Assembly (NCBI GenBank): GCA_934133165.1
Contig: CAKPAW010000006.1
Coordinates: forward strand, 1-64,000
DNA: 64,000 nt
Source: an uncultured Clostridia bacterium
GTDB lineage: Bacteria > Bacillota > Clostridia > TANB77 > CAG-508
Direction: 5' to 3'
Numbering within the stretch: position 1 is the first letter of the stretch; each line of letters begins with the position of its first letter. This document shows, piece after piece, positions 27,021 through 35,580 of the stretch. The position numbers and the translations under genes are program-made. The notes below the pieces were generated by a model. It was not told the origin of the DNA and did no database searches. It saw nothing but the letters and a program-made list of their open reading frames with translations.

Positions 27021-28037
27021 ATGGAGTTAGAAGAAAACAAATTAATTTGTCCAGAATTACAAGACACAACAGAAGAGCGAATGGAAAACACATTAAGACC
27101 TCAAAAATTAAAGGACTACATTGGACAAGATAAAGTAAAAGAGAATATGAAAATATATATAGAGGCTGCCAAAAAAAGAGGTGAGCCTCTTGATCATGTT
27201 TTATTATATGGCCCTCCTGGACTTGGAAAAACTACACTTGCAAATATTATTTCAAATGAAATGAATTCAAATATAAAAATAACATCAGGACCTGCTATAG
27301 AAAAACCAGGAGATTTAGCAGCAATTTTAACAGGACTAAATGAATTTGATGTTTTATTTATAGATGAAATACATCGTTTAAACAAATCTGTAGAAGAAAT
27401 ATTATATCCAGCATTGGAAGATTACACATTAGATATAATTATAGGCAAAGGATCAGAAGCAAAATCTATAAGAATTGATTTACCAAAGTTTACTTTAATA
27501 GGAGCAACAACAAGAGCAGGTTCTCTTACAACACCTTTAAGAGATAGATTTGGTATAATACATAGATTAGAATTATATAGTGTAGAGAATTTAAGCAAAA
27601 TAGTAAAACGTTCAGCTAAAATATTAAATATAGAAATAGATGATACATCTTGCATAGAAATTGCAAGACGTTCTCGTGGAACACCAAGAATTGCAAATAG
27701 ATTATTAAAAAGAGTAAGAGATTATGCATTAGTAGTTGGAAATGGTTATATAGACCTAAAAATCACGAAATTAGCATTAAATGGGTTAGAAATAGATGAG
27801 CTAGGGCTTGATGAAATAGATAGAAAGCTACTAGAAACTATGATTTTAACATATAAGGGAAGACCTGTAGGAATAGATACTTTAGCCACAACAATAGGTG
27901 AAGAAATAGAAACTGTAGAAGATGTATATGAACCATATTTAATTCAAATAGGGTTTATAGCAAGAACACCAAGAGGTAGAATACCATTAAAACAAGCATA
28001 TGAACATATGGGATATTTATATGAAGAAGATAAATAG
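27021..28037 (+). CDS. ruvB: Holliday junction branch migration ATPase
   Basis: RuvB is the hexameric motor that drives branch migration of Holliday junctions with RuvA. At 338 residues it has normal length. It shows [12 protein letters not shown] (about 26), Walker [11 protein letters not shown] (about 65), Walker B DEIHRLNK (about 116), the sensor GATTRAGSL and a winged-helix C-terminus with RTPRGR. ruvA and ruvC are not adjacent. It sits in the same direction and with short gaps inside a run of surface-glycan genes, which is an unusual setting. Confidence 0.95.
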   Translation: MELEENKLICPELQDTTEERMENTLRPQKLKDYIGQDKVKENMKIYIEAAKKRGEPLDHVLLYGPPGLGKTTLANIISNEMNSNIKITSGPAIEKPGDLAAILTGLNEFDVLFIDEIHRLNKSVEEILYPALEDYTLDIIIGKGSEAKSIRIDLPKFTLIGATTRAGSLTTPLRDRFGIIHRLELYSVENLSKIVKRSAKILNIEIDDTSCIEIARRSRGTPRIANRLLKRVRDYALVVGNGYIDLKITKLALNGLEIDELGLDEIDRKLLETMILTYKGRPVGIDTLATTIGEEIETVEDVYEPYLIQIGFIARTPRGRIPLKQAYEHMGYLYEEDK

Positions 28038-28046
28038 GAGATTTAG

Positions 28047-29495
28047 ATGAAAATAGTAAAGAATAATGATAAAGCAAAACAAATAATAATTATATGTATT
28101 TCTGCAATATTAATGCTTTTATATTTTAATTATAGAGTGGAAATTAGTGGTTTTGAATTATATGAAAAATTGATTGTTAATATAATTATTGTTGTACTAA
28201 TATTAATTTTGATATGTTTATATACATATATAAATAATAGTAAATTAAAAGTAGAAAAAATCTTTTTAGTAGTTGCAATATCATTTTGTACATTACTTTG
28301 TATAGCGATGCCTATAACAAAAGGACATGATGAATCTATTCATGGTTTTAGAATTTATGAATATGCAAATGGAAAAATAGTAAGCGACGGAAAAAATGTA
28401 AATTTACAATTAGGAGTAATAGAGGCGCTAAAAGATAAACCTTTATATACAAGTCTTTTTGAACAGCCAAAAGATAATTATAATGTGAATACAGAAAAAG
28501 TTAATATGGAAAGTAGAATAGCATCTTATTCTCCTATAACATATTTACCTCAATTAATAGGAATACAGATAGGAAAGATATTTACTAATAATGCATTAAT
28601 ACAATTATATTTTGCAAGAATATTAAATATGATTGTATGTATAACTATGCTTTATTATGCAGTTAAACTTATTCCTTTTGGGAAAAATGTTATTTTTTTA
28701 ATATCTTTAATACCAATTTCAATAGAAGGATATGTAACTTTGTCAGCAGATGGCATTGCAATAGCAACAGCAATTTTATTTATTAGTTTTGTTTTGTATT
28801 TAGCATATGGAATAAAAGAAAAAGTATCTAACAAACAAATGGTAATATTATTATTAATATCTATAGTATTAGCTATTAGCAAAACTATATATTTACCTAT
28901 GATATTATTCGTTTTTATTATACCTAAAGAAAAATTTGAAAATAATAGATATTTTTGGTTATGTTCTATCTTTTTATTAGCAAGTTTTGCTGATTTTGTA
29001 TGGTTTTTGAATGGAACCAAAACAAATGTATGGGGACAAAATCAAAGCGCTATTGAATATATAATACAAAATCCAATCCAATATATGGGAAAAGTACTAT
29101 ATACAATAGCAAGCATTGGTGGATATTTAGAATGGAATGAAAATGTAAAAATATATGTGTTTCCGATTATATTATTAATAACAACTATACTGCTTATAAC
29201 AAAAGGAGAAAAAGAGAGCTTTAAATTTAAAAACTGGCAAAAAGTTTTATGTTTATTTATAGTAGTATCTATAATAGTATTAATTTTTACTTCAATGTTT
29301 TTAGGTTGGGCAAGATTAGAACTTGATTATATAGAGGGAATACAAGGAAGATATCTGTTACCAATATTACCGCTAATATTGCTATTGTCTAGTAGAAGAT
29401 TTTTAGATGATGAAAAAACAACAAAAAATATAGTGTTATTAATATTAATAATGCAGATATTTGTAATTACTAATATTGCTATGTTTCATATATAA
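28047..29495 (+). CDS. polytopic membrane protein, DUF2142
   Basis: This 482-residue protein with about 11 helices is a second DUF2142 member. ITKGHDESIHGFRIYEYANG (about residues 91-110) corresponds to the PDEQAH loop of the 11299 protein, and IEGIQGRYLLPILPLILLL to its C-terminal motif (run spans about residues 429-447). A TAGGAGAT site precedes the ATG, 9 bases after ruvB. It is probably an external glycosyltransferase using a lipid-linked sugar. Confidence 0.72.
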   Translation: MKIVKNNDKAKQIIIICISAILMLLYFNYRVEISGFELYEKLIVNIIIVVLILILICLYTYINNSKLKVEKIFLVVAISFCTLLCIAMPITKGHDESIHGFRIYEYANGKIVSDGKNVNLQLGVIEALKDKPLYTSLFEQPKDNYNVNTEKVNMESRIASYSPITYLPQLIGIQIGKIFTNNALIQLYFARILNMIVCITMLYYAVKLIPFGKNVIFLISLIPISIEGYVTLSADGIAIATAILFISFVLYLAYGIKEKVSNKQMVILLLISIVLAISKTIYLPMILFVFIIPKEKFENNRYFWLCSIFLLASFADFVWFLNGTKTNVWGQNQSAIEYIIQNPIQYMGKVLYTIASIGGYLEWNENVKIYVFPIILLITTILLITKGEKESFKFKNWQKVLCLFIVVSIIVLIFTSMFLGWARLELDYIEGIQGRYLLPILPLILLLSSRRFLDDEKTTKNIVLLILIMQIFVITNIAMFHI

Positions 29496-29519
29496 AAATA
29501 TAAAAAGGTAAAAGAGAAA

Positions 29520-30980
29520 ATGAATATAAGAAAAATTTTTAATAAAGAGAGTATAATAAAAATAATATACTTTTTTACAAGTGTGTTATTAACTATTCCA
29601 TCTATAATTTATTTGATAAAAAATAGAACAATATATAATTTTGTGTATGTATTTTCATATATGTGTAGAAGTGATACAGGAGAATATGAACATTATATTA
29701 ACGCAATTATCTATGTGATTCTATTTTCAATATTATTTCTATTATATTTTAAAATTTTAAAGAATATTAGTAAGATATTTAAAACTAACAAGAGAATGTT
29801 TATATTTATAATAATTATAGGTGTGTTATTCGCAATAATAATTCCAACAACAAGTTTAGATGTATTCTCATATATAGGGAATGGATGGGTAGATTCACAC
29901 TACAATGAAAATCCATATTATACATCAGTGCAAAATGTATGGGATAAAAATGGACCAGATGAAATGCTAGGAAAAGTAGCAAGATGCTGGAGGACAGAAC
30001 CTGTTGTATATGGACCTACATGGAGTATTATTTGTAAAGCATTAACTTCTTTATCATTTGGAAATATAACAGCTTCATTATATATATTTAAACTAGCATC
30101 TTTAATTATATTTTTAACAAGTACATATTTAATATATAAGATAACAAACAAAAAAATATTTGTGGCTATGTTTGCTTTAAATCCATTTATACTATTTGAA
30201 TTTTTAAGCAATGTTCATAATGATATTTTTCTAGTATTTTTTGTACTACTTGGAATTTACTTTATAAAAAACAGAAAGAATATATTTTTATCAGTTGTAT
30301 GTATTGCAATTGCAACAGGTATAAAATATTTAAGTATCTTATTATTGCCATTTATATTAATATATGCATTAAAAGAGGAAAAAACAAAAAATAAAATAAT
30401 TAAAACTTTATTATACATGTTAGAATTTGTTGCAATTATATGCGCTTTCTATTTACTATATATAAAAGATTTTAGAGTATTATCAGGTATTTTTGTGCAA
30501 CAAAATAAATATGGAAGATCAATATTTTTAGTAATATATTATTTATTAAATGGAGATGAGAAAGCATTAGACTTAATAAAAATATTAAGTCTAGCAATAT
30601 TTGCCTTTTCGTATATTGCAATATTATTCAAATTATTTTTTGCTAAAGATAGCAACAATATTAAATTCAGCCAATTAATGAAAACATATCAAATGTTCTT
30701 ATTAATATTTACATTTGTATTAATTACAAATTTCAATCCATGGTATGTAATATGGCTATTTCCAACATTATTCTATCAAAAAGCTAAAAATATTAGATAT
30801 ACATTATATTTATCAATGGGTGTAATATATTCTTACACTATTACATATGCAACGAAAATAGATGACGAATCAGTTGGAATACTATATTTTCTAGTTATGG
30901 TAATTACAATTTTAGTATTAGAACTAATAAGACAAATAAAGATAAAATTTAAAGATGTAAAAAGAAAAGAATTAAGATAA
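29520..30980 (+). CDS. GT-C membrane glycosyltransferase (polyprenol-phosphate mannosyltransferase-like)
   Basis: The product has 486 residues and about 12 helices. TSLDVFSYIGNGW (about residue 116) after the third helix gives an acidic loop like the catalytic site of MptA/MptB and GT87 enzymes. NPFILFEFLSNVHNDIFL and the ATGIKYL helix are also typical. It would take a sugar from a polyprenyl phosphate such as those made by the two GT2 enzymes upstream. Sugar identity is unknown. Confidence 0.68.
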   Translation: MNIRKIFNKESIIKIIYFFTSVLLTIPSIIYLIKNRTIYNFVYVFSYMCRSDTGEYEHYINAIIYVILFSILFLLYFKILKNISKIFKTNKRMFIFIIIIGVLFAIIIPTTSLDVFSYIGNGWVDSHYNENPYYTSVQNVWDKNGPDEMLGKVARCWRTEPVVYGPTWSIICKALTSLSFGNITASLYIFKLASLIIFLTSTYLIYKITNKKIFVAMFALNPFILFEFLSNVHNDIFLVFFVLLGIYFIKNRKNIFLSVVCIAIATGIKYLSILLLPFILIYALKEEKTKNKIIKTLLYMLEFVAIICAFYLLYIKDFRVLSGIFVQQNKYGRSIFLVIYYLLNGDEKALDLIKILSLAIFAFSYIAILFKLFFAKDSNNIKFSQLMKTYQMFLLIFTFVLITNFNPWYVIWLFPTLFYQKAKNIRYTLYLSMGVIYSYTITYATKIDDESVGILYFLVMVITILVLELIRQIKIKFKDVKRKELR

Positions 30981-31060
30981 TAGAAAGAGAATACTCTAAA
31001 AAACTATATAACTTTTACAACTATATGAACTTTAAAAACGAGAAAGGAATAGAATTTAAA

Positions 31061-32095
31061 ATGAAGTTATTACTACATACTTGCTGTGCACCTTGTAGTG
31101 TATATTGTATAAATACATTAAGAAACGAAGGAATAGAACCAACAATATTTTGGTACAATCCCAATATACATCCATATATGGAATATAAGTCAAGAAGAGA
31201 TTGTTTAAAAGAATATACTAAATCTATAAATGTAAAAGCCATATTCGAAGAGGAGTATGGCTTAGATGAGTTTTGCAAAAATGTAATAGGAGACTTAAAA
31301 AATAGGTGTACAAATTATTGTTACCCTGTGCGTTTAAGAAAAACATTTGAATACGCAAAAGAGCATGGATATGATGCAGTATCTACAACATTACTTTACA
31401 GTATATATCAAAAACATGATTTCATAAAAGAATATATGGAAAGTTTAAGCAAAGAATTTGGAATAGAATTTTTATATAGAGATTTTAGAATTGGTTTCTG
31501 GGAAGGACACCAAAAAGCTCATGATTTAGGTCTTTATATGCAAAAGTATTGTGGTTGCGTATTTAGTGAGGAGATGAGATATTATAACCGCAATTCTATA
31601 CAAACCAGTAATACCAATGGTTACGAGATACCAAAAGAACCTAGAATGCAGGTAAAAAAAATAGAAAATAAAGAAGATTATATAGACTTACTTTTAGAGG
31701 CAGATCCTTCAAAAGACATGATACATAAGTATTTGAACGATTCTGATGTATATGCATTAAAAAAAGAAGATGAGCTAATTTCTATTGCAGTTATTTTGCA
31801 CATTGATAGAAAAACATTAGAGTTAAAGAACATAGTTACAAAAGAAAACTACAGAAATAAAGGTTATGCAAAAACACTTTTAAAATCATTATGTGGTAAT
31901 TATAAACAAAAATATGACAGAATGTTGGTAGGAACAACAGAAAATAATATTCCTTTCTATGTTAAGCAGGGATTTGATAAATATGAGAAAACAATTAAGA
32001 ACTTCTTTATAGATAATTATAAAGAAGAAATAAAAGATGGAGAACTAACTTGTACTGATTTAATATATTATTCAAAAGATTTAAAGAAAAAATAA
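31061..32095 (+). CDS. queH: epoxyqueuosine reductase QueH fused to a GNAT acetyltransferase
   Basis: QueH reduces epoxyqueuosine to queuosine in tRNA. Residues 1-190 carry its cysteine motifs: HTCCAPC (6-12), CTNYCYPVR (about 83-91) and YCGCVFSEEM (about 164-173). Residues about 205-344 form an added GNAT-like domain with NYRNKGYAKTLLKSL for acetyl-CoA binding (about 267-281) and FYVKQGF near the end. The usual QueH is about 180-200 residues, so this is a fusion or a long family variant. The ATG at 31061 is chosen over 31025, because AAAGGA lies about 12 bases upstream. It is the last clear host gene before the conjugative element. Confidence 0.85.
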   Translation: MKLLLHTCCAPCSVYCINTLRNEGIEPTIFWYNPNIHPYMEYKSRRDCLKEYTKSINVKAIFEEEYGLDEFCKNVIGDLKNRCTNYCYPVRLRKTFEYAKEHGYDAVSTTLLYSIYQKHDFIKEYMESLSKEFGIEFLYRDFRIGFWEGHQKAHDLGLYMQKYCGCVFSEEMRYYNRNSIQTSNTNGYEIPKEPRMQVKKIENKEDYIDLLLEADPSKDMIHKYLNDSDVYALKKEDELISIAVILHIDRKTLELKNIVTKENYRNKGYAKTLLKSLCGNYKQKYDRMLVGTTENNIPFYVKQGFDKYEKTIKNFFIDNYKEEIKDGELTCTDLIYYSKDLKKK

Positions 32096-32134
32096 AATAT
32101 TATAGTTATTGAAATAATATCTAACATATATAAG

Positions 32135-32163
32135 AAATCTAATAGAAATATTAGATTTTTTAT
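32135..32163 (+). terminator. intrinsic terminator after queH
   Basis: A 9-bp perfect stem (32135-32143 with 32150-32158) is followed by T-rich sequence. It marks the end of the host gene block. Confidence 0.6.
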
Positions 32164-32195
32164 TTTGCCTTCAAAAAGGAAGGAGTAAAAAGAAA

Positions 32196-32819
32196 ATGAA
32201 AAAAAATGAAAACAACAAACCAAAAAATAATGAAAAAATTAAAAAAGAAACAGAAAAGATTAAAGAGATTATAAGAAAGGAGACAGGTATTTATATAAAG
32301 AAGATGAACTCAAGAAACTTAAAGAAAGAATTTGAACAATTTTATTATATTATGGCATCAAATTATTATGAGTGTTTAACAGCAATAGGGTATTTAGATG
32401 AAATAGAAAATGATTGCTTTGCTTGTATAAAAGATGATTACTTATCAGATTTTGTAAGGTCAATGAGTGCTATGATGAATAAAATATTTTGTGATGAAGA
32501 AAAAGACTTTTCAGATATAATGAATGGAATTATGAGAATGTTAATTTCTGAAGATAAAATTGTTAATATTATAAAAGACGATATACCTAATTGGGTAATA
32601 TTAAGAAAAAAGATAAGACCAGGATTAGTAAATATTGTACCTTTATATGATAATTTAAATGAATACTATTTGAATTATTCATATAGTTATAATGTTCAAG
32701 AAGATATAAAACCTTTTATTGCAGGGCTTAACAATTTATTTGGTAAATTAGCAGATGATGAGGAGTTTATATATGTTTCTACTCATTTACAAGATGATAA
32801 AGAAATAACAGAGGAATAA
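32196..32819 (+). CDS. hypothetical protein at the left end of the element
   Basis: The product has 207 residues and no membrane segment or signal. The N-terminus is strongly basic and lysine/asparagine-rich (1-35), the rest is mostly helical and acidic, with an ISEDKIVNIIKDDIPNW segment in the middle. I do not recognise the family. AAGGAGT precedes the ATG. Its place just before parA suggests an accessory or regulatory role, but nothing in the sequence shows this. Confidence 0.6.
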   Translation: MKKNENNKPKNNEKIKKETEKIKEIIRKETGIYIKKMNSRNLKKEFEQFYYIMASNYYECLTAIGYLDEIENDCFACIKDDYLSDFVRSMSAMMNKIFCDEEKDFSDIMNGIMRMLISEDKIVNIIKDDIPNWVILRKKIRPGLVNIVPLYDNLNEYYLNYSYSYNVQEDIKPFIAGLNNLFGKLADDEEFIYVSTHLQDDKEITEE

Positions 32820-32879
32820 ATATTCAAGACAAGAGTTAGCTTTTAGGAGTTAGCTTTTTTTTTGAGGAAAGGAGCAAGA

Positions 32880-33705
32880 ATGGGAAAGTGTCAGATAATT
32901 GCAATAGCAAATCAAAAAGGTGGAGTTGGAAAAACAACAACTACATTTAGTTTAGGAGTTGCACTTAGTAAACAAGGAAAAAGAGTATTACTAATTGATG
33001 CAGATCCACAACGGAGATTTAACTACTTGTATGGGTTACTATAATCAAGATGAATTGCAGAATACTATTGGAACATTAATGTCTGATACTATATGTGATA
33101 ATGAAATAAATGCAGAAAATGCTATTCTTCATCATAAAGAAGGAGTAGATTTAATTCCTGCAAATTTAGATTTATCAGCAATAGAGTTTTCATTAGTTAA
33201 TGCAATGAGCAGAGAGTTCACGCTTAAAAATTCTATAAGAGGTATTAAAGATAACTATGATTATGTATTGATAGATTGTATGCCATCTCTTGGAATGATA
33301 ACAATAAATGCACTTGCTTGTAGTGATAAGATAATAATTCCAGTACAGGGAGAATATCTAGCTGCAAAAGGAATGGGACATTTATTAAAGACAGTTACGA
33401 GAGTGCAGAAACAAATAAATCCTAATTTAAAAATAGGAGGAGTATTACTTACATTAGTAGATAAAAGAACAAATTTATCAAAAGATGTAAGAGATACTTT
33501 AATCGACAATTATGGACAATATGTGAAAATATATGGTGCTGAAATACCCAAAGCAATAAATACAGCAAAATCAACATCAACAGGAAAGAGTATATTTGAG
33601 TTTGATAAAAATAGTCCTGTTGCAAACGCATACAATAATTTAGCAAAGGAGGTATTAGAAAATGAAAGAACAAGACAAAAAGATGGTACTTCCAAAGTTA
33701 GATGA
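32880..33705 (+). CDS. parA: ParA-family partition ATPase, interrupted by a +1 frameshift
   Basis: ParA/Soj-type ATPase for element maintenance. The first frame (ATG 32880, AAAGGAG upstream) has [14 protein letters not shown], the deviant Walker A, and LLIDADPQ. At 33012 an extra C turns the expected CAA-GGA into CAA-CGG-A. Frame 0 then stops at 33042-33044. Frame +1 continues [15 protein letters not shown] and runs to the TGA at 33703, with [10 protein letters not shown] and [12 protein letters not shown] intact. Joined, the protein is about 275 residues, normal for ParA. Because both halves are otherwise clean, the shift is either very recent, an error, or used by the ribosome. parB overlaps the last 44 bases. 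Confidence 0.8.
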
Positions 33706-34612
33706 TTTATTCACAAGTCAAGAACAAAGAGATAATCCAGTTGTTGATGAGGTAAAGGAAATAGAACTATATAAAATAGGAGAATTTCCAGACCACCCTT
33801 TTAGAGTTATAGATGATGATAAAATGGAAGAAATGGTTAAAAGTGTAAAAGAACATGGAGTTTTATTACCTGTTATAGTAAGAAAACGAGGAGAAGGAAA
33901 TTATCAAATGATTTCTGGACATAGAAGAAAAAGAGCGTGTGAACTTGCAGGAATAGATAAAATAAAATGTATTGTTAAAGACTTAACTGATGATGAGGCA
34001 ACAATTCTTATGGTAGATAGTAATATTCAAAGAGAAGAAATATTGCCTAGTGAAAAAGCATTTGCATATAAAATGAAACTTGAAGCTATGAAACATCAGG
34101 GGAAAAGAGTTGATTTAGAAGAAAACGAAACTTCCGACCCAATGGGTTGGAAGTCAGAAAGTGCTAATAAATTAGGAAAAGAAGTAGGAGAAAGTATGAC
34201 TAATATAAGAAGATATATTCGACTTACTTATTTAATACCAGAGTTATTAGAACAAGTTGATAACAAAAGAATAGCTTTTAGACCAGCAGTAGAATTATCA
34301 TATTTAAGTGAAGAAAATCAATATGTTGTAGAAAATATATTTGAATTTGATGAGGTAACACCTTCTTTAAGTCAAGCAATAAGATTAAAGAAATTAGAAC
34401 AAGAAGGAAACCTAACAGAAGAAAAAATAGAAGAAATATTGCAACAGGAAAAGCCAAATCAAAAAGAATATATAAAGATACACAATGAAAAAATAGAAAA
34501 ATATATTCCAAGTAGAGTTAAAGAATCTGGAAATGTTGAAGATTTTATTATTCAATGTGTGCAAGATTATATCAGGCGAGAACGAATAAAACAAGAAAGA
34601 AATTCCAGATAG
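33662..34612 (+). CDS. parB: ParB-family partition protein
   Basis: The 316 residues contain a ParB nuclease-like N-terminal domain (about 35-125) with FPDHPFRVIDD, GVLLPVIVRK, ISGHRRKRACELAG and NIQREEI. A helix-turn-helix region (about 150-205) and an acidic/lysine-rich C-terminal part follow. It should bind parS-like sites and work with ParA. The ATG overlaps the end of parA with AAAGGAGG upstream. Two copies of TGTGTGAACA lie just after its stop and are candidate binding sites. Confidence 0.88.
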   Translation: MKEQDKKMVLPKLDDLFTSQEQRDNPVVDEVKEIELYKIGEFPDHPFRVIDDDKMEEMVKSVKEHGVLLPVIVRKRGEGNYQMISGHRRKRACELAGIDKIKCIVKDLTDDEATILMVDSNIQREEILPSEKAFAYKMKLEAMKHQGKRVDLEENETSDPMGWKSESANKLGKEVGESMTNIRRYIRLTYLIPELLEQVDNKRIAFRPAVELSYLSEENQYVVENIFEFDEVTPSLSQAIRLKKLEQEGNLTEEKIEEILQQEKPNQKEYIKIHNEKIEKYIPSRVKESGNVEDFIIQCVQDYIRRERIKQERNSR

Positions 34613-34819
34613 TGTGTGAACAAAATCAGATATATTTAGTTATATTTGTTTGTGTGAACACTTTACAAAGTTTTCCCTTACAATCCCTTTTAAATACATA
34701 CTATATTACAAACTAAAAGAGAATTATTATATAAAATATATTTAATAATATTATAATAATTTACACATTTGTTTTTATCTCTAAAAAGCATATAATTAAG
34801 CTATAAGGAGATGGTAGTA
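34613..34819. promoter_or_regulatory. intergenic region with repeated 10-mer and promoter
   Basis: TGTGTGAACA occurs at 34613-34622 and again at 34651-34660. Its reverse complement core TGTTCACAC recurs at 51566-51574 before mobC. A TATAAT (34791-34796) with a weak TTGTTT 16 bases upstream could drive the next gene. The rest is very AT-rich with no reading frame. Confidence 0.5.
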
Positions 34820-35503
34820 ATGAGAAATAAAAAGATATTAGTTTTAATAATTATAGCCTTAATAGTGGTATTATTTGCGAGTATATTGATTATAAAATTA
34901 AAACAAACAAATAAAATTGATATAGTAAGTGAAAAAGAGATTGTAAATGAGATAAACAATACTGAAGAAGAAATTACAGAAGAAAACATTGTAGTTGAAA
35001 GCAAAATAGAAGAACAAAAAACACAAGAAGAAGCGGATATTCCAGAAAAAGAAAAGGAAAGTCAACAAGAATTACAAAAGCAAATAACAATAGCTACACA
35101 AGATAAAAAAGTAGAAAGTCCAAAACAAGCAGAACAGTCAAAGGTAACACAAGTAATAACAAAACAAAAAACAGAGATAAATGAACAACTTAAACAAGAT
35201 ATTAAAACAGAAACTCAAATACAAGAACAGACTAAATTTGAAACTAAAGTAGAAGAAAAACAATCAGAAACACCAAAATGTACTGATACAAATCATGGTG
35301 TAGGAGTAGGAAATTCAAATAAATGGTTTAATTCAAAACAAGAAGCTATAAATTATTATCAGGGCATAATAAAAACTTGGGGAGATAAATGGGAAAAATT
35401 TGAGATTGATGATGAAATATATCAAAAAAATTGTCCTTATGGATATGAAACTTGGTCATGTCCGTTCTGTGAAAAATGGACAATAAACTTTTATTATAAT
35501 TAA
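34820..35503 (+). CDS. membrane-anchored low-complexity protein with C-terminal Cys-containing domain
   Basis: This 227-residue protein has a signal anchor (about 5-27). An extended Lys/Glu/Gln-rich stretch follows (about 30-150), then a compact C-terminal domain with CTDTNHGVGVGNSNKWF, a Trp-rich segment and CPYGYETWSCPFCEKW. The Cys residues could bind metal or form disulfides. The ATG at 34820 is preferred to the one at 34811, since AAGGAG sits only 1-2 bases before the latter. The family is not recognised; the layout suggests a wall-spanning stalk carrying a small domain. It lies before the adhesin gene. Confidence 0.6.
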   Translation: MRNKKILVLIIIALIVVLFASILIIKLKQTNKIDIVSEKEIVNEINNTEEEITEENIVVESKIEEQKTQEEADIPEKEKESQQELQKQITIATQDKKVESPKQAEQSKVTQVITKQKTEINEQLKQDIKTETQIQEQTKFETKVEEKQSETPKCTDTNHGVGVGNSNKWFNSKQEAINYYQGIIKTWGDKWEKFEIDDEIYQKNCPYGYETWSCPFCEKWTINFYYN

Positions 35504-35523
35504 ATAAAATATTAAAATAATGC

Positions 35524-35556
35524 AGAGCAGGTAGATTACTACTTGTTCTTTTTTTA
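35524..35556 (+). terminator. intrinsic terminator before the adhesin gene
   Basis: An 11-bp stem (35524-35534 with 35539-35549, two G-U pairs) with a 4-base loop and eight T residues. It lies between two same-strand genes of the element. Confidence 0.7.
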
Positions 35557-35580
35557 TAAAAAAATAGGAGGTAAAATTTT

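Noticed and set aside
33012..33014. CGG reassigned to another amino acid
   Set aside because: Reading CGG as any amino acid does not restore the frame in parA or virD4; a +1 shift is still needed.
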